From assembly GCA_015065135.1 (NCBI GenBank), contig SVQY01000006.1, forward strand, positions 1 through 64,000: a DNA stretch of 64,000 bases, read 5' to 3'. The translations under genes were made by a program, and so were the position numbers. The stretch is from Oscillospiraceae bacterium. GTDB lineage: Bacteria; Bacillota; Clostridia; Oscillospirales; CAG-272. Shown here one piece after another: positions 47,711 to 56,285 of this stretch. Positions within the stretch are counted from its first letter, which is position 1. Every line of letters begins with the position of its first letter. The notes beneath the pieces were generated by a model, which was given only the letters and a program-made list of their open reading frames with translations, was not told where the DNA came from and did no database searches.

Positions 47711-47977
47711 TTTTGAGCGAGAGAAATCGTGCGAGCCAACTTCGCTCCGCGAAGCAGATGAAGCATTGCCTTGGTGGCTACCACCACCATTTGCTTCGCA
47801 ACACGGCAAGCTTCTGTGCGGCTTACCGCTTTTGAGCGAGAGAAATCGTGCGAGCCAACTTCGCTCCGCGAAGCAGATGAAGCATTGCCTTGGTGGCTAC
47901 CACCACCATTTGCTTCGCAACACGGCAAGCTTCTGTGCGGCTTACCGCTTTTGAGCGAGAGAAATCGTGCGAGCCAA
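47711..47977. repeat. 119-bp tandem repeat, two full copies plus 29 bp
   Basis: Each unit begins TTTTGAGCGAGAGAAATCG, at 47711, 47830 and 47949, so the period is exactly 119. The two full copies look identical. The third stops after about 29 bases. Units contain CCTTGGTGGCTACCACCACC hairpins. No coding frame is kept, as 119 is not a multiple of three. Confidence 0.85.
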
Positions 47978-48074
47978 GTGCGCACCGGAGCAGACGGACG
48001 AAGGCGATCTTGGCGATCGGCGAGGTCGTCTGCGAGGAGCAAGCGAAGTATCGTGCGATTTATCCGCTCAAAAA
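47978..48074. other. Unassigned stretch between the repeat and gdhA
   Basis: No gene seen. It ends TTATCCGCTCAAAAATTAG; the CCGCTCA matches the CATCCGCTCA before the first repeat, as if the block is framed by the same short sequence. Confidence 0.5.
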
Positions 48075-49442
48075 TTAGCAAACGCCGAATGCAAGCATAG
48101 CACGGGCAACCTTCAGGAAGCCGGCGATGTTAGCGCCTGCAACCAGATCGTCGCCAAGGCCGTACTCGTGAGCAGCATCCAGAGAAGCGGTGAAGATGTT
48201 GTGCATGATCATATGCAGCTTCTCATCGACCTCCTCAGCGGTCCAGTTGTAGCGCATGGAGTTCTGAGACATCTCCAGACCGGAAACGGACACGCCGCCG
48301 GCATTTACTGCCTTGGAGGGAGCCACGACAACGCCGTTGGCCTTCAGGTAAGCAATAGCCTCGTTGGTGGTGGGCATATTGGCGACCTCAACATAATACT
48401 TCAGGCCGTTCTTGACCATAGCCTCAGCCTCAGCCATGCCGACCTCGTTCTGAGTAGCGCAAGGCATCATAACGTCAGCCTTAACACCCCAGGGCTTCTG
48501 CTTGGGGAAGAACTGTACGCCGAACTTGTCAGCATAATCCTCTGCACGGTTGCGGCAGGAAGCGCGCATCTCGAGCATGTAGTTGATCTTCTCCTCGGTG
48601 GAAACGCCGTCGGGATCGTAGATGTAGCCGTCGGGACCCGAGATAGTCAGCACCTTACCGCCCAGCTCGGTGATCTTCTTCACAGCACCCCAAGCCACGT
48701 TGCCGAAGCCGGAGATAGCGAAGGTCTTGCCCTTGATATCGTCGCCGAAGTAGTTCAGCATATCAACGGTGTAGTAAACGGCACCGAAGCCGGTTGCCTC
48801 GGGACGCAGGATGGAGCCGCCGTAAGGCATGCCCTTACCGGTCAGCACGCCGGTGAACTCGTCACGCAGTCTCTTGTACTGGCCGAAGAGGTAGCCGATC
48901 TCACGAGCGCCTACGCCGATATCGCCTGCGGGCACGTCGGTGTTAGCGCCGATGTACTTCTGCAGCTCGGTCATGAAGGACTGGCAGAAGCGCATAACCT
49001 CTGCGTCAGACTTGCCCTGGGGGTTGAAGTCGGAGCCGCCCTTACCGCCGCCCATGGGGAGAGAGGTGAGGGAGTTCTTGAAGGTCTGCTCGAAGCCGAG
49101 GAACTTCATGATGCTCTCGTTAACGGTGGGATGGAAGCGCAGGCCGCCCTTGTAGGGACCGATAGCGCTGTTGAACTGTACGCGGTAGCCGCGGTTGACC
49201 TGGGTCTTGCCCTGATCATCCACCCACGGAACGCGGAACTTGATCACACGCTCGGGCTCAACGATCAGGTCGATGATGCCCTGCTCGATGAACTCGGGGC
49301 TCTTTGCGAGCACGGGCTCCAGAGACTCCAGCACCTCGCTGACGGTCTGGTGGAACTCTACCTCACCGGGGTTGCGCTGCTTAACCTGCTCTACGACGCC
49401 GGCAATATATGCCTTGACTTCTTCTCTGCTCATGTTTGCCAT
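48075..49442 (-). CDS. gdhA: NADP-dependent glutamate dehydrogenase
   Basis: 455 residues, the length of the hexameric small type. Substrate and catalytic motifs: GPYKGGLRFHPTVN, LPMGGGKGGSDF (catalytic lysine), FCQSFMTEL, the Rossmann motif ISGFGNVAWGA and EVANMPTTNEA. It aminates 2-oxoglutarate to glutamate; with icd at 20 kb it links carbon and nitrogen metabolism. The AGGAGGAAA site precedes the ATG. Codons are highly biased, as expected of an abundant protein. Confidence 0.96.
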   Translation of the reverse strand: MANMSREEVKAYIAGVVEQVKQRNPGEVEFHQTVSEVLESLEPVLAKSPEFIEQGIIDLIVEPERVIKFRVPWVDDQGKTQVNRGYRVQFNSAIGPYKGGLRFHPTVNESIMKFLGFEQTFKNSLTSLPMGGGKGGSDFNPQGKSDAEVMRFCQSFMTELQKYIGANTDVPAGDIGVGAREIGYLFGQYKRLRDEFTGVLTGKGMPYGGSILRPEATGFGAVYYTVDMLNYFGDDIKGKTFAISGFGNVAWGAVKKITELGGKVLTISGPDGYIYDPDGVSTEEKINYMLEMRASCRNRAEDYADKFGVQFFPKQKPWGVKADVMMPCATQNEVGMAEAEAMVKNGLKYYVEVANMPTTNEAIAYLKANGVVVAPSKAVNAGGVSVSGLEMSQNSMRYNWTAEEVDEKLHMIMHNIFTASLDAAHEYGLGDDLVAGANIAGFLKVARAMLAFGVC

Positions 49443-49510
49443 TTGTATTTCCTCCTAAATAGAGAACAGAATTGTTCGTCGCGAAGATCCGAAACGAACT
49501 TGACTTTATC

Positions 49511-49540
49511 ATTTTAGCACAATAAACCGTTTCTTGTCAA
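49511..49540 (-). promoter_or_regulatory. Promoter of gdhA
   Basis: TTGACA (49535-49540), an 18-base spacer and TAAAAT (49511-49516) on the minus strand. Confidence 0.8.
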
Positions 49541-49724
49541 TAGAAATTTGCAAGAAGGATGGTCGAAAAATTGCATTTTTTTCGTCTTTTTCGGTTTTTT
49601 ATGCAAAGTTTTGCTTTTTTTGCCACAAAATTGCAGTCCGGGCTTCAAATTTCGCCTTTCATATTGCGCCGCAACGCCGCATAGGATAGGACAGATCAAT
49701 TTTTGCGGAAGCGAGGGATTTTGT

Positions 49725-51020
49725 ATGCAAGCAAAGACGAGGCGCAAGCTCCTCACCTACGGCATCTGCGGCGTGGCCGCGCTGAGCCTTTCACTGGGTG
49801 CTTTTCTTTTATTCGGTCGCCGCGAGGCAGAGTCTGCGGTGATCAGCGCCGGACTGCAGCAGCTGGCCGACGACGCGTATGTTGCCTGCTCGGCAAAATC
49901 GGGACAAAGCATCTCCTTTACCCCCGAATGGTTTGACGACACCCTACAGGGCGGCGCGGTCAGCGCCATTACCGTCACTTCCCTGCCCCCTGTGACCGAG
50001 GGCAAGCTGCTGCTGGGACACAGCGAGGTCAATGAGGGGCAGACCGTATCGCGCGAGATGCTTTCTATGCTCTGCTTTGCGCCCGGCGAGGGCGTGACCG
50101 AAAGCAGTTTTGAATTTGTGCCCACCACGCTTTCCGGTCCGGGCGGTTATTCGCTGCGCTGCCATCTTTTTGTGACCGATACGGTAAACTGCTGCCCTAC
50201 CGCCGGCAAGACGGTGACGGCGGTCTCCACGCACGCCGCGCTGACACTGACCGGCACGCTCTGCGCTGAGGATCCGGAGGGTGGCGCGCTGCGCTATGAG
50301 ATCGTGGAGCGCCCCGCAAACGGCACCGTGCTTTTGGATAGCCTCACCGGCAGCTTTACCTATCGCCCGGCCGAGGGCTTTTGCGGCGAGGACCGCTTCA
50401 CCTGGCGCGCGCAGGATCTGCAGGGCGGCTACTCTGCGCCCGAGGCTGTCACCGTTACGGTACACGCCAGGACCACCGGCTATCTCTTTACCGATATTCA
50501 TGAGGATAACGTGCAATCCGCCGCGCTGCGCGTGACCGAAAAGGGGCTGATGGGCGGCGAGGCCACCGGCGGCAAGCATTATTTTCACCCCAAGCGCGCG
50601 CTGAACCGCGCCGCCTTTGTGGCGATACTGCTGGAGGCAGCCGAGATCAAGGCCCCGGAGGCCACCGATACGGGCTATACCGATGATGCGGATATTCCTA
50701 TGGGGATGAAGGGCGCCATTCGCTATGCCCGTGAGCAGGGATGGCTGGGCGAGGACACCACCTTCCGCCCAAACGACCCGATCACGCGAGCAGAGGCGGC
50801 ACAGATCGCCGCCAAGGTCCTTGCCCTCTCCGCACCCGGATATCATGAAACGGTAGAGGATTTTGATGTCATTCCCGTGGGTGTGGCAGACGCGCTTTAC
50901 GCCATCTACGAGGGTGGATATATCTCGACTATGACGGATGGAACCCTCGCGCCTATGGGCGAGCTGACACGGGGGGATGCCGCCAAATTCTTCGCTCGCA
51001 TACTGGACGGAAAGGCATAA
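49725..51020 (+). CDS. Surface protein with cadherin-like domain and SLH repeats
   Basis: 431 residues from the ATG at 49725, preceded by GAGGGA. Residues 1-32 are a basic-hydrophobic signal or anchor (RRKLLTYG, ALSLSLGAFLLFG). A beta-rich region follows, with one clear cadherin-like/tandem-95-type domain near 170-255 (EDPEGGALRYEIVERPANG, FTYRPAEGFCGEDRFTW). The C-terminal 170 residues carry SLH motifs (TDIHEDNVQSAAL, KRALNRAAFVAILLEAAE, FRPNDPITRAEAAQIAAKV, GELTRGDAAKFFARIL), which bind the cell wall. It is thus a wall-bound surface protein. The repeat is short compared with true S-layer proteins. Confidence 0.82.
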   Translation: MQAKTRRKLLTYGICGVAALSLSLGAFLLFGRREAESAVISAGLQQLADDAYVACSAKSGQSISFTPEWFDDTLQGGAVSAITVTSLPPVTEGKLLLGHSEVNEGQTVSREMLSMLCFAPGEGVTESSFEFVPTTLSGPGGYSLRCHLFVTDTVNCCPTAGKTVTAVSTHAALTLTGTLCAEDPEGGALRYEIVERPANGTVLLDSLTGSFTYRPAEGFCGEDRFTWRAQDLQGGYSAPEAVTVTVHARTTGYLFTDIHEDNVQSAALRVTEKGLMGGEATGGKHYFHPKRALNRAAFVAILLEAAEIKAPEATDTGYTDDADIPMGMKGAIRYAREQGWLGEDTTFRPNDPITRAEAAQIAAKVLALSAPGYHETVEDFDVIPVGVADALYAIYEGGYISTMTDGTLAPMGELTRGDAAKFFARILDGKA

Positions 51021-51021
51021 G

Positions 51022-51052
51022 AAAAAAGCAGGCAAACGCCTGCTTTTTTCAT
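51022..51052. terminator. Bidirectional terminator
   Basis: AAAAAAGCAGGC, AAAC, GCCTGCTTTTTT, between convergent genes. Confidence 0.9.
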
Positions 51053-51067
51053 TATTCCAAATCACCT

Positions 51068-51610
51068 TTATTCCGCAACACCGACACCAATATAATACGG
51101 CACGCGAAAAGCCCCCCGGTGATACTCCACAATATAAAGATCACCTTCCTCTAAGGCATAATAATCTGACATCGGCACATCAATATCAAAGGTATAACCG
51201 TTCACAGTCACCGTAAATTCGTGCGCGCTCTGCCGCCTTCTGCCCCCTGAGCGATAGCTCTTATTTTCTATCTCTACCGTATACCGTTCCGGCTCACTAC
51301 GGTCAAAAATATGATTTGCGTGAGCGAAAATAAATCCCATCATAACGAACACCAAAAAGGCTGTAAGCGCAAACACACCGATGCTTGCCCAAATGCCGAG
51401 GCCCTTGAACGCACATTTCAAGGCCAAAAGCGCACCGCTGATCACACCAAGTCCAAGAGCAACATACCAAAGTGGAAACAAAATCACATCCACAAAGGCA
51501 TATCTGTTGACATTAAATAATAGGAGAAAAAGCCCCGCAAAGCCCACTGCGCAAAGCGTTGCGGTCAGCGCCGCAGTATTCTTTGTTTTCTTCGTCTTTC
51601 CTTTTGCCAT
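51068..51610 (-). CDS. Small membrane protein, unknown
   Basis: 180 residues with a lysine-rich start (MAKGKTKKTKN), three membrane helices (about 14-33, 41-65, 74-97) and a C-terminal soluble domain of beta strands (EPERYTVEIENKSYRSG, AHEFTVTVNGYTFDIDV, DLYIVEYHRGAF). The tail resembles a small DUF-type domain in other membrane proteins, but I cannot name it. It begins eight bases after the stop of the acetyltransferase gene and is co-transcribed with it. Confidence 0.7.
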   Translation of the reverse strand: MAKGKTKKTKNTAALTATLCAVGFAGLFLLLFNVNRYAFVDVILFPLWYVALGLGVISGALLALKCAFKGLGIWASIGVFALTAFLVFVMMGFIFAHANHIFDRSEPERYTVEIENKSYRSGGRRRQSAHEFTVTVNGYTFDIDVPMSDYYALEEGDLYIVEYHRGAFRVPYYIGVGVAE

Positions 51611-51618
51611 GTCAGATC

Positions 51619-52413
51619 CTATTTGCTTCCTTCTTTATTCCATTCTATATAATACGCCTCCGGGATGACCATATCACCGCGGCAGAGGTCGCGGTCGGTC
51701 TCCGCCCAAAGGCGGCGCAGCATCTCGGTACCCTTCACCGTATCAAAAATGCCCACGGTGGCGTTGCCCAGCTTGCCAAAGGTCAGCGCGTCGCAATAGA
51801 TCATAGGCAGACGGTAGTTGTCAAAATACTCAGAGCCGCCTTGGTCGTGCTTGCGGAAGATCACCTGATGCTCCCTGCCCTCGTGGTCGATGACCGTCAG
51901 CGAGATCGGCTCGGAAAGCCGTCCGGGCAGCCCCAGCATCTCATCCACCGCATGGATGTAGGTGTTACGGGTCAGCCCCACGCCAAGCAGCAGGATCTTT
52001 GCCTTCTCCTCCAGCAGCCTGCCCCACGCGCCGTGGGGCGGACAAGGAGAGCCGGTATTTTCCTCGCCTGCGAGATACGCAGCGGCACGCTTGCCAAATC
52101 CTGTGATCGAATGGGTGGGATGCAAGGAGCGGAAGCCGTCCTTGCGGAATGCCGCTACCGTTGGCAGCGCACCGATGCAGGGCAGCGTCTCGCGCACGTC
52201 ATACACGGGCTGCTCACGCCCCACGTCACGCCAGGTGTGGGTAGGAACCAGAAAAAGGCCGTCGGTGAGGTAGGAAACAAAGCCGTCGATCAGGCCATCG
52301 CAGCCACCCTCCACCTCGCCGATGGCGCGCATAGAGGTGTGGACAAGCACCGTATCGGTGCTTTGGATGCCGTTTTCCTTTAAAAATTGATGGATGTCCG
52401 CCCTTGTCAGCAT
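51619..52413 (-). CDS. AAC(3)-family aminoglycoside N-acetyltransferase-like protein
   Basis: 264 residues from the ATG at 52411-52413. Family features: DTVLVHTSMRAIG, LFLVPTHTW, GALPTVAAFRKDGFRSLHP, THSITGFGKRAA and ILLLGVGLTRNTYIHAVDE. The conserved histidines fit the acetyl-CoA-dependent acyl transfer site. True resistance enzymes belong to this family, but chromosomal YokD-like homologues are common and many do not act on aminoglycosides. It has a good promoter and forms an operon with a small membrane protein. Resistance cannot be claimed from sequence. Confidence 0.82.
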   Translation of the reverse strand: MLTRADIHQFLKENGIQSTDTVLVHTSMRAIGEVEGGCDGLIDGFVSYLTDGLFLVPTHTWRDVGREQPVYDVRETLPCIGALPTVAAFRKDGFRSLHPTHSITGFGKRAAAYLAGEENTGSPCPPHGAWGRLLEEKAKILLLGVGLTRNTYIHAVDEMLGLPGRLSEPISLTVIDHEGREHQVIFRKHDQGGSEYFDNYRLPMIYCDALTFGKLGNATVGIFDTVKGTEMLRRLWAETDRDLCRGDMVIPEAYYIEWNKEGSK

Positions 52414-52444
52414 ATCACGCCCTCGCTTCCGTTGTTCTGCCCCC

Positions 52445-52473
52445 ATTATAACGCACCGCGCAAAGAAAGTCAA
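52445..52473 (-). promoter_or_regulatory. Promoter of the AAC(3)-like operon
   Basis: TTGACT (52468-52473), a 17-base spacer and TATAAT (52445-52450) on the minus strand. Confidence 0.85.
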
Positions 52474-52491
52474 GCAAACGCAGCGCAAATG

Positions 52492-52521
52492 CAAAAAGCA
52501 CCCCAACGGGGTGCCTTTTGC
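52492..52521 (-). terminator. Terminator of the 52524-53275 operon
   Basis: GCACCCC, AAC, GGGGTGC stem with a T-rich side on the minus strand. Confidence 0.85.
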
Positions 52522-52523
52522 GG

Positions 52524-52967
52524 TCATTTTCCTTGCTTTTCATATTGCGCGAACGGCAGAGGCTCGGCATGCAGCTTCTCAACCATAAACGGGTTAAGCT
52601 GACACGGGATATTGCTTTTGGAGCCGATCGGCGCTACCGCCTCCAATCGCAAAATGCAATGCCCCTCGCACGCCTCAATATCATAATAGTAACGCTTCTT
52701 ATCGCCTTGCGCGGATATAAAGCAGATCACCGCGCTATCGGTATCGATCTCGCAGGAAAGCTCGTAGCCACCAACCTCCTCGCCAAGAGTGTGAAGGATC
52801 TCCTCGCGCGGCATACGCACCTTATAAATATATTTGCGCATCATCGGGTCATAGTTTACGGTGTCGCCCGTCGCCTCGCGGTGTCGCTTTTGCATACGCT
52901 TCACTTCCGCCGATACAAAGAACAAAAGAAAGAGACAAAAGAATATCACCCAAACCCAGGGCTTCAT
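52524..52967 (-). CDS. Single-pass membrane protein, unknown
   Basis: 147 residues from the ATG at 52965-52967, with AAGGCGGTGAG upstream. One N-terminal helix (WVWVIFFCLFLLFFVSA), then a basic segment and a beta-rich domain (YKVRMPREEILHTL, YELSCEIDTDSAVICFIS, KRYYYDIEACEGHCILRLEA). The ATG overlaps the stop of the treble-clef gene by four bases, so translation is coupled. I do not recognise a family. Confidence 0.7.
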   Translation of the reverse strand: MKPWVWVIFFCLFLLFFVSAEVKRMQKRHREATGDTVNYDPMMRKYIYKVRMPREEILHTLGEEVGGYELSCEIDTDSAVICFISAQGDKKRYYYDIEACEGHCILRLEAVAPIGSKSNIPCQLNPFMVEKLHAEPLPFAQYEKQGK

Positions 52968-53275
52968 AAGCTCACCGCCTTTCCAGAGATATGAGAGAAC
53001 AATATAATTATTCTTCCGCAAACTTCCAATGATAACCGCCGGCTGTTGTTTGCGCAACAGGGACACCCATTTTTAATACCGTTAATATTTGTTCTGTTAT
53101 TTGGAGACGTTTTCCATTCATAACCGCATTTCTTACATTTCCACCAAACTTTTTGAGCACTACCGTGAGAAACCCAATCGGGATATAACGACATTTTTTC
53201 ATTCTTCTCCCAATCCCACTCAGCAATTAAAGCAGGGAAATCAACAACATACTTCTTCTTGTTTTGCTCTGCCAT
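52964..53275 (-). CDS. Single treble-clef zinc-ribbon protein (DUF4379-like)
   Basis: 103 residues, GGAGG upstream. Residues 12-75 are one DUF4379-type treble clef: LIAEWDWEKNEKMSLYPDWV, GSAQKVWWKCKKCGYEWK and NRTNINGIKNGCPCC, giving four cysteines for zinc. Family proteins usually have several such units and often sit in mobile or defence regions. Here there is one, and the last 25 residues (LSLEVCGRIIILFSHISGKA) do not look like a treble clef. The gene may therefore be a remnant whose tail is read in another frame. Confidence 0.65.
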   Translation of the reverse strand: MAEQNKKKYVVDFPALIAEWDWEKNEKMSLYPDWVSHGSAQKVWWKCKKCGYEWKTSPNNRTNINGIKNGCPCCANNSRRLSLEVCGRIIILFSHISGKAVSL

Positions 53276-53306
53276 AATTGCCTCCTTTGAAAATAGTGTT
53301 TATTGA

Positions 53307-53335
53307 ATTATATCAAAAAATCAATTTATAATCAA
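53307..53335 (-). promoter_or_regulatory. Promoter of the treble-clef operon
   Basis: TTGATT (53330-53335), a 17-base spacer and TATAAT (53307-53312) on the minus strand. Confidence 0.78.
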
Positions 53336-53339
53336 GTGT

Positions 53340-53592
53340 TAAAATCCAAACTTGACACTTTTAGGAAAGGCTCGAGCTATACTCCTGCGAGCCAACCCAT
53401 TGATCAAAGACAGCTTGAGCTTGTCGGGATCGCGCAAGCGCCACGGCGCTTGCTTGCACTTTTGCGGTGCCCGCATCGCCGTTCCCTCGCTATCGCTCGG
53501 TCCGCCTCTGCGACCGCGGCAACTCCTCGCCCTCCCTCCCCCTGCCCCCGGCAGCGGTCGGGCTCGTCCCTCTCGCGCCTTCGGCGCGAGGG
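53340..53592. other. GC-rich gene-free stretch downstream of tRNA-Ser
   Basis: No gene seen. Stem-loops such as AAGCGCC/GGCGCTT and CTCGCGCC/GGCGCGAG; the composition resembles 6374-6691. Confidence 0.6.
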
Positions 53593-53660
53593 TCTCTCCT
53601 TCTCCGCCAAAAAAAGAGGCGCCCTTGCGGGTGCCTCTTTTTTTGGCGGAGAAGGAGAGA
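53593..53660. repeat. 28-bp inverted repeat built on the tRNA-Ser 3' end, including its terminator
   Basis: Arms 53593-53620 and 53633-53660 are perfect complements. The right arm covers the last 17 bases of the tRNA gene plus the terminator stem. Outside it, GGCGCGAG at 53583-53590 matches the tRNA T-arm as well, with the T-loop missing. The inner part with seven A/T is the terminator. Confidence 0.85.
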
Positions 53661-53737
53661 CTCGAACTCTCGCGCCGGGTTTAATCCGACCTACGCCCTT
53701 AGCAGGGGCGCCTCGTCACCAACTTGAGTACTTCTCC
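53644..53737 (-). tRNA. tRNA-Ser, anticodon GCT
   Basis: 94-base cloverleaf: acceptor GGAGAAG/CTTCTCC, discriminator G, encoded CCA (53644-53646), anticodon loop CTGCTAA (GCT, reading AGC/AGU), long variable arm and T-loop TTCGAGT. Own promoter upstream. Confidence 0.95.
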
Positions 53738-53803
53738 ATACCAATTATGTAGGTGGGATCAATCCCACGTTATTTTTTGCCCTTTTTGCAAAGGTGCTTT
53801 ATT

Positions 53804-53832
53804 ATTATATCTTATTGCAACGTCTTTGTCAA
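53804..53832 (-). promoter_or_regulatory. Promoter of tRNA-Ser(GCT)
   Basis: TTGACA (53827-53832), a 17-base spacer and TATAAT (53804-53809) on the minus strand. Confidence 0.88.
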
Positions 53833-53912
53833 CCCTTTTTTGAAATAAAAAATCTTTTTTTCAAGCGAAAAAAAGAGGGTGAATTTTTTCCAAAAAAATT
53901 TGACAAAAGTGG

Positions 53913-53941
53913 TTGACTTTTCGGTTTTACCGTGGTAAATT
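53913..53941 (+). promoter_or_regulatory. Promoter of the ABC exporter operon
   Basis: TTGACT (53913-53918), a 17-base spacer and TAAATT (53936-53941). A second TTGACA lies at 53899. Confidence 0.7.
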
Positions 53942-54000
53942 GAAGGCACAACCGGAAAGGAGAGTCGCTGCTCTTTCACGGGCACGACGCCAAAGGGCGA

Positions 54001-56274
54001 ATGGAACTGACTTTTTTGACCAATCAGAAATTGGAAGAGAAGCAGGGCTTGCTCCTGCAGGCCCAGAGCCACGAGGATGATCCCATCCTGTTCACCATCA
54101 TTGGCGAGATCGGCCGGGACAGCCGTTATAACACAACGGCATTAGCGGTAACAGCCACCTCCCTTTTTACCGTGGATTTTGACCACGGAACGGTGTCTGA
54201 GCGGATCCTCTTCTCCGACATTGAGGATGTCTACACCAAGCGCATGTACGGTAACGGCTTGATGCGCGTGAAGAAAAAGGACGGACAGACCGTTGACCTT
54301 TTCCGCTTCACCTTTACCGTTGCCGGCCTTTGTGATGCGGCCATCGCCTTTGTGCAGGGTGTGCGTGACGGTGAGAGTGCCGAAAGCGAGATGGAAGCCA
54401 TCCACGGTGCTTACGAAAAGCTGCTTTCGGTCTGCCCCAAGTGCGGCCGCACGCTTTCTGCCCCCGGCGTGCCCTGCATCAGCTGTATGAACAAGGGCAA
54501 GCTCCTGAAGCGCCTTGCCTCCTATCTGAGATCCGAGGTCGGCATTCTGATCGTTTCGGTCATTCTGTCGATCCTGACCACCGCCATGGCGCTGGTCCCC
54601 CCCTTCCTTACCCGAACACTGGTAGACGACATCCTGCCCGACAAAAACCGTCAGGCATTGCTATTCGTCTCTTTGGTGCTGATCGGCATTCACGTTTTCC
54701 GCTTTTTACTGGCAGGCATACGCGGCTATCTGCTGCGCATTTCGGGCAACCGCATCGTGGCCAATATCCGCCGCGAGGTCTACGAAAAGGCACAGCATCT
54801 GCCAATGCGCTTTTACGATAAGACCTCTACCGGCGCGGTGATCAACCGTATCAGCGGCGACACCGCCACCCTGCAGGCCTTTATGCTCCGCGTGACCCAG
54901 GAGGTTGTGGTGCAGGCCTTTAAGCTGGTGGGTATCATTGTCGTTATGCTGGTCATGGACCCCAAGCTGACACTGTTTTCGCTGATCCCGGTGCCCATCG
55001 TGGTCATCGGCTCGCGCATTTTCCGCAAAAAGATCGCGCCCTTCTATCGCCGCATCTGGCGGCGTTCCTCCTCGGTGACCTCGGTGCTGACCGACACCAT
55101 TCCCGGCATCCGCGTGATCAAGTCCTTCACCAATGAGAAGAACACCACCGAGCGCTTTGCCGAGACCGTTGAGGAATGGCGCGTGACCGATACCAAGGCA
55201 GGCAAGATCCTGAACGCCTACCCTGCCATCGTCAACGCCCTTATCGCCTGCGGCAGCGTGGTGATCTGGAGCTTTGGTGGCAATATGGTCATTGATGCCC
55301 TGCAAAACGGCAACACGGGCAGCCTGACCATCGGTCTGCTGGTCTCCTTCATCTCCTACGCCTCGATGTTCTACGAGCCGGTCAACTTCTTTGCGAACTT
55401 CTCCGACTCCACCCAGAGTGCAATGGCCTCCGCCGAGCGCATTATGGATATTCTGGATGCCGAGCCCGAGCATGATTTCGGCAAGGGCAATGTAGATGCC
55501 AACATCGGCGGCCGCATCGAATTCAAGCACGTCAATTTTTCCTTCGACCGTACCAAAAAGGTACTCAAGGATGTCAATCTGGTCATTGAGCCGGGCGATA
55601 TCGTCGGCATCGTGGGCACCACGGGCTCGGGCAAATCCACGTTGGTGAATCTGCTGCTGCGCTACTACGATCACTACGATGGAGAGATCACCATTGACGG
55701 TGTGGATATCCGCAATATCGATATGCAATATTATCGCTCCCGCATCGGTTACGTGCAGCAAGAGCCGATGATGTTCCACGATACGATCTACAACAACATC
55801 TCCTACGGTGACGACACCTTCTCTGTGGATGAGGTCATCAACGCCGCAGACGTGGCAAACGCCCACGAATTCATCGTGCGTCAGCCCGATGGCTACGACT
55901 CGATGCTGGGTGAGCGCGGTGTCGGTCTTTCGGGTGGCGAACGGCAGCGCATCTCCATTGCGCGCGCTATGCTCCGCAACCCCAGTATGCTGGTCTTTGA
56001 CGAGGCGACCGCCTCGGTGGACTCGGAGACCGAGCATCTCATTCAGGATGCCATTGAGCATCTGATCACCGGCCGCACCACCATTATGATCGCGCACCGT
56101 CTCTCCACGCTCTCCAAGGCCAACAAGATCGTGGTCGTGGACAACGGCAACATCATCGAGTGCGGCACGCCTCAGGAGCTGATGGAGCTGAAGGGCAAGT
56201 ATTACCGTCTGGTAGAGATCCAATCCATGTCGGACAAGGCGGCAGAGATCCGCCGCGCCGAGCGCTTCGAATAA
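54001..56274 (+). CDS. ABC exporter half-transporter with N-terminal PH-like and zinc-ribbon domains
   Basis: 757 residues; the start is the first ATG after a weak AAGGG. Residues 1-130 are beta-rich and PH-like (FTIIGEIGRDSRYNTTALAV, FSDIEDVYTKRM, LMRVKKKDGQTVDLFRF). Residues 145-162 are a zinc ribbon (CPKCGRTLSAPGVPCISC). The exporter core follows: six helices (about 180-460) and an ATPase with Walker A VGTTGSGKSTLV near 540, signature LSGGERQRISIARAM and Walker B MLVFDEATASVD. The next gene encodes a DUF1854 protein. In several genomes the same ABC-DUF1854 pair is linked to cyanophycin metabolism, but no cyanophycin gene is here. The cargo is unknown. Confidence 0.85.
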   Translation: MELTFLTNQKLEEKQGLLLQAQSHEDDPILFTIIGEIGRDSRYNTTALAVTATSLFTVDFDHGTVSERILFSDIEDVYTKRMYGNGLMRVKKKDGQTVDLFRFTFTVAGLCDAAIAFVQGVRDGESAESEMEAIHGAYEKLLSVCPKCGRTLSAPGVPCISCMNKGKLLKRLASYLRSEVGILIVSVILSILTTAMALVPPFLTRTLVDDILPDKNRQALLFVSLVLIGIHVFRFLLAGIRGYLLRISGNRIVANIRREVYEKAQHLPMRFYDKTSTGAVINRISGDTATLQAFMLRVTQEVVVQAFKLVGIIVVMLVMDPKLTLFSLIPVPIVVIGSRIFRKKIAPFYRRIWRRSSSVTSVLTDTIPGIRVIKSFTNEKNTTERFAETVEEWRVTDTKAGKILNAYPAIVNALIACGSVVIWSFGGNMVIDALQNGNTGSLTIGLLVSFISYASMFYEPVNFFANFSDSTQSAMASAERIMDILDAEPEHDFGKGNVDANIGGRIEFKHVNFSFDRTKKVLKDVNLVIEPGDIVGIVGTTGSGKSTLVNLLLRYYDHYDGEITIDGVDIRNIDMQYYRSRIGYVQQEPMMFHDTIYNNISYGDDTFSVDEVINAADVANAHEFIVRQPDGYDSMLGERGVGLSGGERQRISIARAMLRNPSMLVFDEATASVDSETEHLIQDAIEHLITGRTTIMIAHRLSTLSKANKIVVVDNGNIIECGTPQELMELKGKYYRLVEIQSMSDKAAEIRRAERFE

Positions 56275-56285
56275 GGGGGTGCACT

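Noticed and set aside
47711-47977. CRISPR array
   Set aside because: Units are 119 bases and directly adjacent with no unique spacers; no cas genes.
51619-52413. Acquired aminoglycoside resistance gene
   Set aside because: The sequence fits a chromosomal AAC(3)/YokD-like protein; no integron, transposon or resistance partner is near.
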